Assembly: GCF_030227225.1 (NCBI RefSeq)
Contig: NZ_JASPHQ010000010.1
Span: 1-64,000, forward strand
Direction of reading: 5' to 3'
DNA: 64,000 nucleotides
DNA from: Corynebacterium rhinophilum
GTDB lineage: Bacteria > Actinomycetota > Actinomycetes > Mycobacteriales > Mycobacteriaceae
The number at the start of each line of letters is the position of its first letter. The first letter of the stretch is position 1. The notes under the pieces are model-generated. The model was given only the letters and a program-made list of their open reading frames with translations. It did not search any database and was not told the origin of the DNA. Position numbers and translations under genes: made by a program. Positions 45,120 to 55,163 of the stretch are shown here, piece after piece.

Positions 45120-48100
45120 ATGCCAGAAAACATCCTCGAGCGTTTTCGCCCCCAAGTGGCGCAGTGGTTCCAGGACGTTTTTGCCGCTCCCACCGCGGTA
45201 CAAGCCCAGGCATGGGACAAGATTTCCCGCGGGGATCACGCCCTGATGGTTGCCCCCACCGGCTCCGGTAAGACGCTCGCTGCGTTTTTATGGGCGCTAA
45301 ATAACCTGGTGGAGCGTGAAGGCCAATTGGCCCTGCCGGTAGGCAATGCTGCTGGCTCCGCAACGGGCGTGCGGGTGCTGTATATCTCGCCACTCAAAGC
45401 GCTGGGCGTGGATGTGGAAAATAACCTGCGGGCCCCGCTGACCGGCATTGCGCGCACCGCGGAAAAGCTGGGCCTGGAGGCGCCGAATATTTCCGTGGGC
45501 GTGCGCTCGGGCGATACGCCCTCGGCAGAGCGCTCCCGACAGGTGCGCAAGCCGCCGGATATCCTCATTACCACCCCGGAATCGGCGTATTTGATGCTGA
45601 CCTCAAAGGCGGCGGGGATTTTGAAAACCGTCGATACCGTCATCATCGATGAAATCCATGCGCTGGCCGGCACCAAGCGCGGCGCGCACCTCGCCCTGAC
45701 GCTGGAGCGCCTGCAAGAAATTGCGGGCGACTTTCAGCGCATCGGGCTTTCTGCCACGGTGCGCCCGCTTTCGGCAGTCTCGGATTTCTTAGGTGGCAAT
45801 CGCCCGGTGGAAATCGTGGCGCCTGAAGCCCACAAGAAGTGGGATTTGGACGTGCGCGTTCCGGTAGAGGACATGTCGGATCTTCCCACGCCAGAGGCGG
45901 GCTCGACCATTGGGGAGCTCACCGTTGATGATGCCATTGGCATTACCGGCGGGCCGGAAGGCAGCGGCGACGGCATGGAGGAATTCGGTGGGGAAGAAGA
46001 CACCGCGTTGCCCACCGCGAACTCCATTTGGCCGTTTATTACCCAGGACCTCTATGCGGACATCATGGCGCATCGCTCCACGCTGGTCTTTGTCAATTCG
46101 CGGCGCAGCGCCGAGCGCCTGACCAGCCGCCTCAACGAGCTTTACGCGCAGGAATATGACCCGGATTCGCTTTCGCCCGAAACACGGCGCGATCCTGCCC
46201 AGTTGATGGCGCACTCGCACGTTGCGGGCAAGGCGCCGGCAGTCATCGCGCGGGCGCACCACGGCTCGGTATCCAAGGACGAGCGCGCCATGACGGAAAC
46301 GATGCTAAAGGAAGGCACGCTGAAAGCCGTGGTGGCCACGAGCTCGCTGGAGCTGGGCATTGACATGGGCGCGGTGGATTTGGTGGTGCAGGTGGAATCA
46401 CCGCCCTCGGTGGCCTCGGGCCTGCAGCGCGTGGGCCGCGCCGGGCACCATGTGGGTGCGGTATCGCACGGCGCGTTTTATCCCAAGCACCGCGCGGACC
46501 TGGTGCAATCCACGCTGACGGTTGCGCGCATGCGCGGCGGAATGATTGAAAAGATGCATACCCCGCGCAACCCGCTGGACGTGCTCGCGCAGCAGACCGT
46601 GGCGGCGGTCGCTGCAGCGGGCGAGGAAGGCTTAAGCGCGGATGACTGGTATGACACCGTCAAGCGCAGCCATCCTTACCGCGAGCTGGCCCGCGAGGTC
46701 TATGATTCCGTGATTGATCTGGTCAGCGGCGTTTACCCATCCACGGATTTTGCGGAGCTAAAACCCCGCGTGGTCTATGACCGGGTATCCGGTGTGATGA
46801 CCCCGCGCCCAGGGGCGCAGCGAGTAGCCGTGACTAGCGGCGGCACCATCCCGGATAGGGGAATGTTTGGCGTCTTCCTCTATAGCGGTGGGGAGTCTGG
46901 GAAGGCCCCGCGCCGGGTGGGCGAGCTTGATGAAGAAATGGTTTATGAATCCCGCGTGGGCGATGTCTTTACCTTGGGCGCGACCAGCTGGCGCATCGAG
47001 GAGATCACCCGCGATCAGGTCCTAGTCACGCCCGCGCCGGGGCATACGGGCCGGCTGCCATTTTGGAATGGCGATGGCGCCGGGCGCCCCTATGAGCTGG
47101 GCCAGGCCTTGGGCGAGTACCGCCGCGAGGTGAATACGGACCCGAGCATTATCGCGGATGCTGATGAGAATGCCCGCAGCAATATCTTGTCCTACCTGCG
47201 CGAACAGCAGGAGGCCACCGGCATTATTCCGGATGAAAAGACGCTCGTGCTCGAGCGCTTCAAGGATGAGTTGGGGGACTGGCGCGTGGTACTGCATACG
47301 CCCTTTGGCCGGCCGGTTAACTCCGCCTGGGCCTTGGCGGTGGGTGCGCGGGTGGGGGAGCGCACCGGCATGGACCCGCAGGCGGTGGCCGGCGATGATG
47401 GCATCGTGCTGCGCCTGCCCGAGGGCGAGGCCGATCCTGATGGCACGATTTTTGCCTTCGACGCCGACGATATTGCCGATGTCGTGGCCGAGCAGGTGGG
47501 CAATTCCGCGCTCTTTGCCTCCCGCTTCCGCGAGTGCGCGGCCCGCGCGCTGCTTTTGCCCCGCCGCAATCCCGGCAAGCGCGCCCCGCTATGGCAGCAG
47601 CGCCAGCGCGCCGAGCAGCTCTTGGACGTCGCCCGCAAGTACCCGTCCTTTCCCATCATTTTGGAAACGGTGCGCGAGTGCGTGCAGGACGTCTACGATG
47701 TGCCGGCGCTGCAGGAGGTCATGCGCGATCTGGGGCACCGCCGCGTGCGAATTGCGGAGGTCACCACGGATCAGCCTTCGCCCTTTGCCTCCTCGCTGCT
47801 TTTTAATTACACCGGCGCCTTCATGTACGAGGGCGATTCCCCGCTGGCGGAAAAGCGGGCGGCAGCCCTTGCCCTTGACCCGGCGCTTTTGGCCAAGCTG
47901 CTTGGCACGGTGGAGCTGCGCGAGCTCTTGGATCCCGCGATCATCGATGAGGTCCATGCCCAGCTGCAGCGCACCGCACCCTCGCGCCGGGCGCGCACCA
48001 CCGAGGAGGTCGCAGATCTACTCCGCGTGCTTGGCCCCATCCCGGTCGAGGAGTTGGGCGAGCATACGGATGTTCCCTTAGCGGCCCTGGATAGCCTGGG

Positions 48101-50033
48101 CTCGTGCATTATGCGGGTGCGCATCGGAGGGTGCGAGCACCTTGCCCAGTCCCAGGACGCGGCGCTGCTTCGCGATGCCCTCGGTGTTCCCATCCCTCCC
48201 GGCATCCCCGCCCAGGTCGCCACGCTTGCCGATGCCCTCCCACAGCTCATCAGCCGCTGGGCGCGCACCCGCGGCCCGTTCGTGCTCGCGGACTTAACCG
48301 CTGCCTTCGGAATTTCCGTCTCCGCTGCACACACCACCCTGACAGGCCTGGATTCGATCGTGGAGGGCCATTATCGTCAGGGAATAGAGGAGCAGGAGTA
48401 CTGCGCCGCCGAGGTGCTAAAGACCATTCGCTCGCGCTCGCTTGCGGCTGCGCGCGCGGATACCGAGCCGGTCTCCGGCGCCGCCTTCGCCCGCTTCCTC
48501 CCGGAATGGCACGGCATTGCGCCCGCAGGGAAGCGGCCGGCACTCCGCGGTGCCGATGGCGTATTTTCCGCTATCGAGCAGCTCGCCGGGGTGCGCCTGC
48601 CGGCTTCTGCCTGGGAATCCATCATTTTGCCCGCCCGCGTGGGGGATTATTCGCCCCGCATGCTAGATGAGCTAACCGCCAATGGCGAGGTGATGATCGT
48701 CGGCGCCGGAAAGGCCGGGGCAGCCGACCCGTGGGTGATGCTGCTGCCTACCGATTACGCCGCCCAGCTCGCCCCCGAAACCGATCCGGAGGGCGTAAGC
48801 ATGCTGCAGCGCGCCATTTTAGGCGTGCTCGAGCGCGGCGGCGGCTTCCTCTTTTCCGATATCGCCGCCGAGGTCCCCGGTACCGCCGAGGAGACTCGCG
48901 AGGCCCTCTGGGGGCTGGTGGAAATGGGCCTGGCCAGCCCGGATTCCTTCGCACCCATCCGCACGCGCTTATCGTCAGGCGGGCGAGGGGCCTCCCGTGC
49001 CGGCCGCGGTTCTACCGCCCACCGCTCCAAGCGGCGGCCCACGCGCTCGCGGCTGCGCATGGGCCGCACCTCGTTCGCCCAGACCCAAAACGCCAACGGA
49101 GGAGCCGGCCAGACCCCACCCGATATGCTCGGACGCTGGTCGCTGGCGGTGCCCGCCGCCCAAGATGCCACCTCGCGGTCCGTGGCACACGGCGAGGCCT
49201 GGCTGGATCGCTACGGTGTGGTCACCCGCGGTTCCGTGGTGGCAGAAGACGTCCTCGGTGGCTTCGCCCTGGCCTATAAGGTCCTGTCCGGCTTTGAGGA
49301 ATCCGGCAAGGCCATGCGCGGCTATGTCATTGAGGATCTCGGCGCCGCGCAATTTTCCACCCCGGCCATTATCGATCGCCTCCGCGGCCTGGCGGATTCC
49401 CCCGATGTCACCGGCTGGCCGTCTGGCACCACCGATCCAGAAACCTTCGTGCTCGCCGCCGTGGATCCCGCTAACCCCTACGGCGCGGCGTTACCCTGGC
49501 CGCAGCGCGACGATGCCGATGGCAAAGCCACCGGCGGGCCGGCCCGCTCCGCCGGGGCACTGGTCGTGCTGTGCGATGGCCTCCCCATCGCCCACCTCAC
49601 CCGCGGCGGCAAGACCTTGACCACGTTCATCGACGCCCTGCCCGGTGGAATCGAGACCACCGACGTCTACGCCCGCCTCCTGTCCTCGCTCGTAGAACTC
49701 ATCGCCGCCGGGCACATGTCGCCGCTGGTGATTGAAAAGTGCAATGGTAACCCCATCCACCACACCCCAGCGGCTAATATCCTGCGCTCGCTCGGGGCAG
49801 GCATTACCCCAAAGGGCATACGCATTGCCGGGCAGGCCGCCCCGCCGCGCGCTCCGCAGAGCGGAGCGCGCGGCAGTTCGCTTGTTGACTCACGGGGTGG
49901 CTCGAGCGGTGGCCTGCGCGGCGGCAGGCGCGCCTCCGAGGCCATCGAGGAGCTCAGCTTCGACGATCCGCCCCCGCCCCCGCCACCTCGCAACTCCGGT
50001 GGCTTCCGCCCGCGCGGCGGGTACCGTCGCTAG
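45120..50033 (+). CDS. lhr: Lhr ATP-dependent helicase
   Basis: A 1,637-aa large helicase-related protein. Residues 1-~450 are an SF2 motor: Walker A LMVAPTGSGKTLAAFLWALN, DEIH box VIIDEIHALAGTKRG, GLSATVRPL, LVFVNSRRSAERL, VVATSSLELGIDMG and LQRVGRAGH. A winged-helix and the Lhr-specific beta-barrel and C-terminal domains follow; the last ~150 residues are Gly/Arg/Pro-rich and end in a PPPPPPRN stretch. Mycobacterial Lhr tracks 3'-5' on single-stranded DNA and is induced by DNA damage. Length fits the full-length bacterial Lhr. nei2 follows 70 nt downstream. Confidence 0.94.
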   Translation: MPENILERFRPQVAQWFQDVFAAPTAVQAQAWDKISRGDHALMVAPTGSGKTLAAFLWALNNLVEREGQLALPVGNAAGSATGVRVLYISPLKALGVDVENNLRAPLTGIARTAEKLGLEAPNISVGVRSGDTPSAERSRQVRKPPDILITTPESAYLMLTSKAAGILKTVDTVIIDEIHALAGTKRGAHLALTLERLQEIAGDFQRIGLSATVRPLSAVSDFLGGNRPVEIVAPEAHKKWDLDVRVPVEDMSDLPTPEAGSTIGELTVDDAIGITGGPEGSGDGMEEFGGEEDTALPTANSIWPFITQDLYADIMAHRSTLVFVNSRRSAERLTSRLNELYAQEYDPDSLSPETRRDPAQLMAHSHVAGKAPAVIARAHHGSVSKDERAMTETMLKEGTLKAVVATSSLELGIDMGAVDLVVQVESPPSVASGLQRVGRAGHHVGAVSHGAFYPKHRADLVQSTLTVARMRGGMIEKMHTPRNPLDVLAQQTVAAVAAAGEEGLSADDWYDTVKRSHPYRELAREVYDSVIDLVSGVYPSTDFAELKPRVVYDRVSGVMTPRPGAQRVAVTSGGTIPDRGMFGVFLYSGGESGKAPRRVGELDEEMVYESRVGDVFTLGATSWRIEEITRDQVLVTPAPGHTGRLPFWNGDGAGRPYELGQALGEYRREVNTDPSIIADADENARSNILSYLREQQEATGIIPDEKTLVLERFKDELGDWRVVLHTPFGRPVNSAWALAVGARVGERTGMDPQAVAGDDGIVLRLPEGEADPDGTIFAFDADDIADVVAEQVGNSALFASRFRECAARALLLPRRNPGKRAPLWQQRQRAEQLLDVARKYPSFPIILETVRECVQDVYDVPALQEVMRDLGHRRVRIAEVTTDQPSPFASSLLFNYTGAFMYEGDSPLAEKRAAALALDPALLAKLLGTVELRELLDPAIIDEVHAQLQRTAPSRRARTTEEVADLLRVLGPIPVEELGEHTDVPLAALDSLGSCIMRVRIGGCEHLAQSQDAALLRDALGVPIPPGIPAQVATLADALPQLISRWARTRGPFVLADLTAAFGISVSAAHTTLTGLDSIVEGHYRQGIEEQEYCAAEVLKTIRSRSLAAARADTEPVSGAAFARFLPEWHGIAPAGKRPALRGADGVFSAIEQLAGVRLPASAWESIILPARVGDYSPRMLDELTANGEVMIVGAGKAGAADPWVMLLPTDYAAQLAPETDPEGVSMLQRAILGVLERGGGFLFSDIAAEVPGTAEETREALWGLVEMGLASPDSFAPIRTRLSSGGRGASRAGRGSTAHRSKRRPTRSRLRMGRTSFAQTQNANGGAGQTPPDMLGRWSLAVPAAQDATSRSVAHGEAWLDRYGVVTRGSVVAEDVLGGFALAYKVLSGFEESGKAMRGYVIEDLGAAQFSTPAIIDRLRGLADSPDVTGWPSGTTDPETFVLAAVDPANPYGAALPWPQRDDADGKATGGPARSAGALVVLCDGLPIAHLTRGGKTLTTFIDALPGGIETTDVYARLLSSLVELIAAGHMSPLVIEKCNGNPIHHTPAANILRSLGAGITPKGIRIAGQAAPPRAPQSGARGSSLVDSRGGSSGGLRGGRRASEAIEELSFDDPPPPPPPRNSGGFRPRGGYRR

Positions 50034-50103
50034 CGCCACCTGCCTGCAGGTGTATTTTGGTGGGGCCACAGTGTCTGAGGCCCACGGAAGGAGGCCAGCC
50101 CCC

Positions 50104-50910
50104 ATGCCCGAAGGCGATTCCGTCCTACAACTTTCGCGCCGGCTGCAGTTTATGGCCGGGCGCGAGGTCACCGGCTGTTCCGTGCGCGTACCGCAGCACG
50201 CCACCGTTAACCTCATCGGCACCATCTGTGAGCGCGTGTGGCCGTATGGCAAACACCTCTTCATGCAATTCGACCAGACCATCGTGCACACCCACCTAAA
50301 AATGGAGGGCACTTGGGCCATCCACTACGCCGGCGACCGCTGGCGCAAGCCCGGCCATAGCGCGCGCATCGTGCTGCAGCTAGCCCATTCACCGCGCGAT
50401 ATTGAACTGGTGGGCCACTGGTTGGGCATTGTCGATATCTTCGACGCGGATCAATACTTTAGCCGCATCGCGCACCTTGGCCCGGATATCTTGGACCCCG
50501 ACTGGGACCGCGAAGAGGCGGTGCGCCGCTTGCGCGCGCGACCCGAGCGCAGCATCGGCACGGCGCTATTAGACCAGAAGGTCGTGGCGGGCATTGGCAA
50601 TGAATACCGCGCCGAAATCTGCTTTCTCGCCGGCGTTCACCCGGCCACCCCGGTGGCAGAAGTGGATGTGGAACAGGTATTGGACATCGGCAAGCGCATC
50701 ATGTGGGCCAACCGGAACTCGCCCATCCGCGTGACCACCGGCGTGCGCCGGGCCGGGGAGACCACCTATGTCTTTGGGCGCAACCGCAAGCGCTGTCGGC
50801 GCTGCGGCACCATTATTCAGAAAGATTCCCTGGGCGGCGTTGACCGCGGCGGGGATGAGGGAGAATTAGAGCGCATCATCTGGTTCTGCCCGCACTGCCA
50901 GCCGCTCTAA
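50104..50910 (+). CDS. nei2: DNA glycosylase Nei2 (Fpg/Nei family)
   Basis: A 268-aa DNA glycosylase/AP lyase. The N-terminal MPEGDSV supplies the catalytic Pro2 and Glu3; KHLFMQF and HLKMEGTW follow; the H2TH region is VVAGIGNEYRAEICFLAGVHP; the C-terminal zinc finger CRRCGTIIQ...WFCPHCQ is complete. It removes oxidised pyrimidines. ATG 50104 is forced, because Pro2 must be the N-terminal residue. It lies directly after lhr, an arrangement also known in mycobacteria, so a repair operon is likely. Confidence 0.93.
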   Translation: MPEGDSVLQLSRRLQFMAGREVTGCSVRVPQHATVNLIGTICERVWPYGKHLFMQFDQTIVHTHLKMEGTWAIHYAGDRWRKPGHSARIVLQLAHSPRDIELVGHWLGIVDIFDADQYFSRIAHLGPDILDPDWDREEAVRRLRARPERSIGTALLDQKVVAGIGNEYRAEICFLAGVHPATPVAEVDVEQVLDIGKRIMWANRNSPIRVTTGVRRAGETTYVFGRNRKRCRRCGTIIQKDSLGGVDRGGDEGELERIIWFCPHCQPL

Positions 50911-50945
50911 GGTTCCTTTACGCTTTTCGCGCTAAGCTGGCGGGC

Positions 50946-51371
50946 ATGCGATCACTACTAAATCTTGTATTTAATATCATCTGGTTACTCTCCGGCGGCA
51001 TCGTTCTTGCGCTGGGTTACTTCCTCTTCGGCATCATCGCCTGCATCTTCATCGTGACGATTCCGGCGGGCGTGGCCTCGTTCCGCATGGGTCAGTTCGC
51101 CCTGTGGCCGTTCGGCCGCTCCGTGGTTGAGCCCCGCAAGGGCACCGGCGGAATGTCTTCCATCTCCAATGTCATCTGGTTCGTCATCGCTGGTCTGTGG
51201 CTATCCATCGGCCACGTCGTGACCGCCGTCATCCAGGCGATTACCATCATCGGTATCCCCGTTGCCTGGGCCAACCTCAAGATGATTCCAGTGACCTGCT
51301 TCCCCTTCGGCCGCAAGGTTGTTAGCTCGAAGAACATCCCGGCCGGCTGGCAGCCCATGGTGAAGCTGTAA
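50946..51371 (+). CDS. YccF-family membrane protein
   Basis: A 141-aa protein with a duplicated pattern: two hairpins of membrane helices each followed by similar loops (IPAGVASFRMGQFALWPFGRSVV and IPVAWANLKMIPVTCFPFGRKVV). This internal repeat is the mark of the YccF (DUF307) family. Function unknown. It lies 35 nt after nei2 on the same strand and may share its mRNA. Confidence 0.88.
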   Translation: MRSLLNLVFNIIWLLSGGIVLALGYFLFGIIACIFIVTIPAGVASFRMGQFALWPFGRSVVEPRKGTGGMSSISNVIWFVIAGLWLSIGHVVTAVIQAITIIGIPVAWANLKMIPVTCFPFGRKVVSSKNIPAGWQPMVKL

Positions 51372-51385
51372 ATTCACCTCGCCTG

Positions 51386-51432
51386 AAAGCGCCCGGCCCG
51401 AAGCGAAATGTTGCTTCGCGGCTGGGCGCTTT
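51386..51432 (+). terminator. Terminator after yccF
   Basis: AAAGCGCCCGGCC... (51386-51404) pairs with GCTTCGCGGCTGGGCGCTTT (51413-51432) with a few mismatches around an 8-nt loop. The T tract is short. Confidence 0.6.
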
Positions 51433-51450
51433 AGTGATCTGTGGTGCTTA

Positions 51451-51539
51451 GGCACGAACATGTCCAAAACAACCGCGTTTGTCTCTTTTTGAGGGCGATA
51501 TTTTTAAGAACGCGGTTGTTTTGGACACTTTTACGTGCC
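51451..51539. repeat. 89-nt long inverted repeat
   Basis: TGTCCAAAACAACCGCGTT (51461-51479) and its exact complement at 51509-51527 form a perfect 19-bp stem with a 29-nt T-rich loop; an outer pair GGCACG (51451-51456)/CGTGCC (51534-51539) extends it after unpaired bases. It lies between the yccF terminator and pgi (opposite strand). It may be a second, bidirectional terminator or a small mobile repeat. Confidence 0.65.
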
Positions 51540-51574
51540 CGGGGCGCCTGGGCACGGGCACGCTCGGGCCGGAA

Positions 51575-53212
51575 CTAACGGTTGGCGCGGTACCAGCCGA
51601 TGAGCTTATCGGTGGACTGGTCGCCGGAATCTACCTCTTGGCTGCCGGAGACGGCAGGGGCCAGGTCATTGGCCTGCTGCTTGCCCAGCTCCACGCCCCA
51701 TTGGTCGAAGGAGTTGATATCCCAGATGATGCCCTGGGTAAAGACGATGTGCTCGTAGAGCGCAATGAGCGCGCCCAGGGTGGAGGGGGTAAGCTCCTCG
51801 GCCATAATCGTGGTGGTGGGCCGGTTGCCCGGCATCACCTTGTGCGGTACGAGGTCTTCGTCAACTCCCTCGGCGGCGATTTCTTCAGCCGTCTTGCCAA
51901 AGGCCAGCACCTTGGTTTGGGCGAAGAAATTGCCCATGAGCAAGTCATGCATCGAGCCGGTGCCGTCCGCGGTGGGGAAATCCTCCTTGGGGCGGGCAAA
52001 GCCGATGAAGTCCGCCGGGATGAGGCGGGTGCCCTGGTGCATGAGTTGGTAAAAGGCGTGCTGGCCGTTGGTACCCGGCTCGCCCCAGTAAATTTCGCCG
52101 GTGTTTCCAGTGGTGACCGCGGTGCCATCGCGGCGCACGGACTTGCCGTTAGATTCCATGGTCAGCTGTTGTAGGTAGGCCGGGAAGCGGCCGAGGTCCT
52201 GCGCATACGGCAAGACGGCGTGGGTTTGGGCGCCAAAGAAATTGGTGTACCAGATGCCCAGCAGGCCCATAAGAACGGGCACATTGCGCTCTAGCGGGGT
52301 GGTGCGGAAGTGCTCATCCATGGCGTGGAAACCTTCCAACAAGCGCATGAAGTCCATCGGGCCAATGGTGCACATCAAGGACAGGCCGATGGCGGAATCG
52401 AGGGAGTAGCGACCGCCCACCCAATCCCAGAACGGGAACATGTTGTCCGTATCGATGCCGAATTTCTCCACCTGCTCCGCATTGGTGGATACGGCCACGA
52501 AGTGCTTGGCTACGGCGGATTCATCGCCATCGAATTGATCGATGAGCCAGCGGCGGGCCGCGTGCGCATTGGTCAGGGTTTCTTGCGTAGTAAAGGACTT
52601 GGAGGAAACGATAAAAAGGGTGGAGCCGGCATCGAGCCCGTCCAAGGTGGCGGCCATATCGGAAGGATCCACGTTGGAGACGAACTCCGCGGAAATGCCG
52701 GCCACCTCATAGGAGCGCAGAGCCTCTGCGGCCATGGCGGGGCCGAGGTCAGAACCGCCAATGCCGATATTGACCACCTTTTTAATGGTGTGGCCGGTAT
52801 GCCCCAACCAAGAGCCGGAGCGCAGGGCGGTGGCGAAATCGCGCATGCGGCCCAAGACCTCGTGGACATCGGCGGCGACATCTTGGCCATCGACGTGCAG
52901 GTCATCTTCTGCCGGCAGGCGCAGGGCGGTGTGCAGCACAGCGCGATTCTCGGTGTTATTGAGATGCTCGCCTGCAAACATGGCATCGCGGCGGCCTTCC
53001 ACATCGGCGGCGCGGGCGACCTCGACTAGGTGCTGGAGGATGTCTTCATCGATGAGGTTTTTGGATAAATCCACGTGCAGGCCGGCGGCGTCGAAGGTGT
53101 AGTTCTCGGCGCGGTTCGCGTCTGTGGCGAAGAGATCGCGCAGGAGCATGTCCTGCTTATCTTCAAATACCTTGACCAGGTCTTTCCACTGGGGCGATGC
53201 GGTGATATCCAT
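51575..53212 (-). CDS. pgi: Glucose-6-phosphate isomerase
   Basis: A 545-aa Pgi linking glucose-6-P and fructose-6-P. Signature 1 is seen in [15 protein letters not shown]; then [58 protein letters not shown] (second signature region) and [16 protein letters not shown] 53212 fits the family start ([12 protein letters not shown]); the open frame upstream to 53473 is low-complexity and not coding. It stands 97 nt downstream of the antiporter gene. Confidence 0.95.
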   Translation of the reverse strand: MDITASPQWKDLVKVFEDKQDMLLRDLFATDANRAENYTFDAAGLHVDLSKNLIDEDILQHLVEVARAADVEGRRDAMFAGEHLNNTENRAVLHTALRLPAEDDLHVDGQDVAADVHEVLGRMRDFATALRSGSWLGHTGHTIKKVVNIGIGGSDLGPAMAAEALRSYEVAGISAEFVSNVDPSDMAATLDGLDAGSTLFIVSSKSFTTQETLTNAHAARRWLIDQFDGDESAVAKHFVAVSTNAEQVEKFGIDTDNMFPFWDWVGGRYSLDSAIGLSLMCTIGPMDFMRLLEGFHAMDEHFRTTPLERNVPVLMGLLGIWYTNFFGAQTHAVLPYAQDLGRFPAYLQQLTMESNGKSVRRDGTAVTTGNTGEIYWGEPGTNGQHAFYQLMHQGTRLIPADFIGFARPKEDFPTADGTGSMHDLLMGNFFAQTKVLAFGKTAEEIAAEGVDEDLVPHKVMPGNRPTTTIMAEELTPSTLGALIALYEHIVFTQGIIWDINSFDQWGVELGKQQANDLAPAVSGSQEVDSGDQSTDKLIGWYRANR

Positions 53213-53309
53213 GGCAATTGGCCTTTCTGGCGATGAGCGCATTGGCAATGTGTACCCCTCCCACCGTAGTCGAGAATGAGTGCCAACGGCACCGCGAAGA
53301 GTGTGGCAT

Positions 53310-54656
53310 TTAGAGGATGAGGGCGCCCGCCCAGCCGGCGATAAGAAGTGGAATATTGAAGTGGATAAAGGTGGGGATGACGGAGTCACGGATGTGATCG
53401 TGTTGGCCATCGGCGCCGAGGCCGGCGGTGGGGCCGAGGGTGGAATCGGAGGCGGGGGAGCCGGCATCGCCAAGCGCGCCTGCCGTACCGATGAGCGCTA
53501 CCGTGGCCGCGGGGCTAAAGCCGAGCGAGGCGCACAGGGGAACGTAGATAACGGAGATGATGGGCAAGGTGGAAAAGGACGAGCCGATACCCATGGTGAC
53601 CACCAGGCCGACTAAAAGCATGGCGCCTGCGGAGAGAAACTTATTGGTGCCAAAGAGGTTGGCGGTGGCATCGACAAGCGGGCCGACTTCCTCCGTCGCC
53701 GTCATGACGGAGGCAAAGCCCTGCGCGGTGATCATGATAAAGCCGATAAGCGCCATCATTTTCATGCCGTTGGTAAAAACGTCATCGGCGTGCTTCCAAT
53801 CCACCGCGCCGGAAATGAGCAAGATACCCAGGCCGGTCAGGGCGCCGACGAGCAGGCCATCGGATTCGAAATCGAGCGTCTGCATGATGATTTGGACGGC
53901 GAAGGTGGCAATAATCGCCAGGATGGAGACCCAGATTTTATACATCGAGGGTGTTTCCTGGTGCTCTTTAGCGGCAATAGGCCGGTCCTCGTACTTGCGC
54001 GGGGCGCGGTAGCTGATAAAGATGGCGATGAGCAGGCCGGTGAGCATGCCCAGGGCGGGGATAGCCATGACCTGCATAATATTGATATTGGAGGTATCCA
54101 GACCCGCCTCCTCAATATTGAAGAGCAAAATATCGTTCAAATAGATGGACCCGAAGCCCACCGGAATGAACATGTAGGTGGTGATAAGGCCGAAGGTCAG
54201 GCACGTGGTGATAAGGCGTCGATCCAGCTTGAGCTTATTCATCACCGCCAATAGCGGTGGGACGAGCAGCGGGATGAAGGCAATGTGAACGGGGATGAGG
54301 TTCTGGCTCATCACGGCCATGGCGATAAGGCCAATAACGAGCATCCACTTGGTGGTGGCCGCGGCCTTGGGATCTAATTCGCCGGTGCCGCCGAGCTTGG
54401 CGATGAGAAAGCTGGCCAGGATCTGCGGTAGCCCGGCGGAGGCAACGCCCATCGCGAAGGCGCCCAAGAGGGCATAACTTAAGGCAATCTTGGCGCCGCC
54501 GCCGAGCCCGTCCTGGAAGGCGAGCATGGTGGCATCCAGGCCCATGCCGGATAGGAGGCCGCCGACGATTGCGCCGATGAAAAGCGCCACCACCACGTGC
54601 ACGCGCAGGAGGGCGAGCGCGAGCATGACGATGACGGCGATGAGTACTGCATTCAT
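53310..54656 (-). CDS. Na+/H+ antiporter-family transporter
   Basis: A 448-aa membrane protein with 11-12 helices. The residues [36 protein letters not shown] and [24 protein letters not shown] are typical of the Na_H_antiporter (YuiF/NhaC-related) family; some members carry amino acids such as histidine. The substrate cannot be told. It lies 65 nt after csm on the same strand. Confidence 0.85.
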   Translation of the reverse strand: MNAVLIAVIVMLALALLRVHVVVALFIGAIVGGLLSGMGLDATMLAFQDGLGGGAKIALSYALLGAFAMGVASAGLPQILASFLIAKLGGTGELDPKAAATTKWMLVIGLIAMAVMSQNLIPVHIAFIPLLVPPLLAVMNKLKLDRRLITTCLTFGLITTYMFIPVGFGSIYLNDILLFNIEEAGLDTSNINIMQVMAIPALGMLTGLLIAIFISYRAPRKYEDRPIAAKEHQETPSMYKIWVSILAIIATFAVQIIMQTLDFESDGLLVGALTGLGILLISGAVDWKHADDVFTNGMKMMALIGFIMITAQGFASVMTATEEVGPLVDATANLFGTNKFLSAGAMLLVGLVVTMGIGSSFSTLPIISVIYVPLCASLGFSPAATVALIGTAGALGDAGSPASDSTLGPTAGLGADGQHDHIRDSVIPTFIHFNIPLLIAGWAGALIL

Positions 54657-54721
54657 GCCCCGAAAGCGTACTGCATAGTATGGGTGAGCTCGTAATTAAT
54701 CCGAGGGCTTGAGTGGTGGAT

Positions 54722-55045
54722 TTAGCCTAGGCGTCCGCGGCCCATGCGCAGTAGGGCAGAGGCGATGGTGGGGCCTTCCTCCCCAAGTTCCGCGCGAAAC
54801 TCATTGAGGATGGCGATCTCGCGGGTGTGTACCAAGCGCGTGCCGCCGGAGCTCATGCGGGTGCGACCCACCGCGCGGGAGACCTCTGTACGGCGCTTGA
54901 CCGCATCCAAGATGATCTGATCCAGGCGGTTGATTTCCTCGCGATACTGCTGGATTTCCGCATCAGATAGGGGATCATCCGTGCCAGTGGGCGTGCGGAT
55001 ATCCAAGCCATTGTCAACGATGGATTCATTATCTTCAGCGGTCAT
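54722..55045 (-). CDS. csm: Chorismate mutase (AroQ type)
   Basis: A 107-aa all-alpha chorismate mutase: EIQQYREEINRLDQIILDAVKRRTEVSRAVGRTRMSSGG... HTREIAILNEF. Arg and Lys/Glu residues in these helices line the active site of the family. It turns chorismate into prephenate for Phe/Tyr. The pgi-csm-pcrA neighbourhood is as in C. glutamicum. Residues 1-25 are a variable, acidic tail. Divergent from pcrA. Confidence 0.9.
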   Translation of the reverse strand: MTAEDNESIVDNGLDIRTPTGTDDPLSDAEIQQYREEINRLDQIILDAVKRRTEVSRAVGRTRMSSGGTRLVHTREIAILNEFRAELGEEGPTIASALLRMGRGRLG

Positions 55046-55163
55046 GGTCTCTTATTGTGCCACTTCGCCGTGCCAAGGTGCCACTCGGTTAGGTATTTAG
55101 AAAACGCTGTGTACGCCGCAAATACGGGCCATGTCCGGTGGGGCTAGTAGGTTGGTAGGCATT

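Noticed and set aside
51479..52174. 231-aa plus-strand frame opposite the pgi end
   Set aside because: Shadow of pgi; its start is in the inverted repeat and the translation has no recognisable domain.
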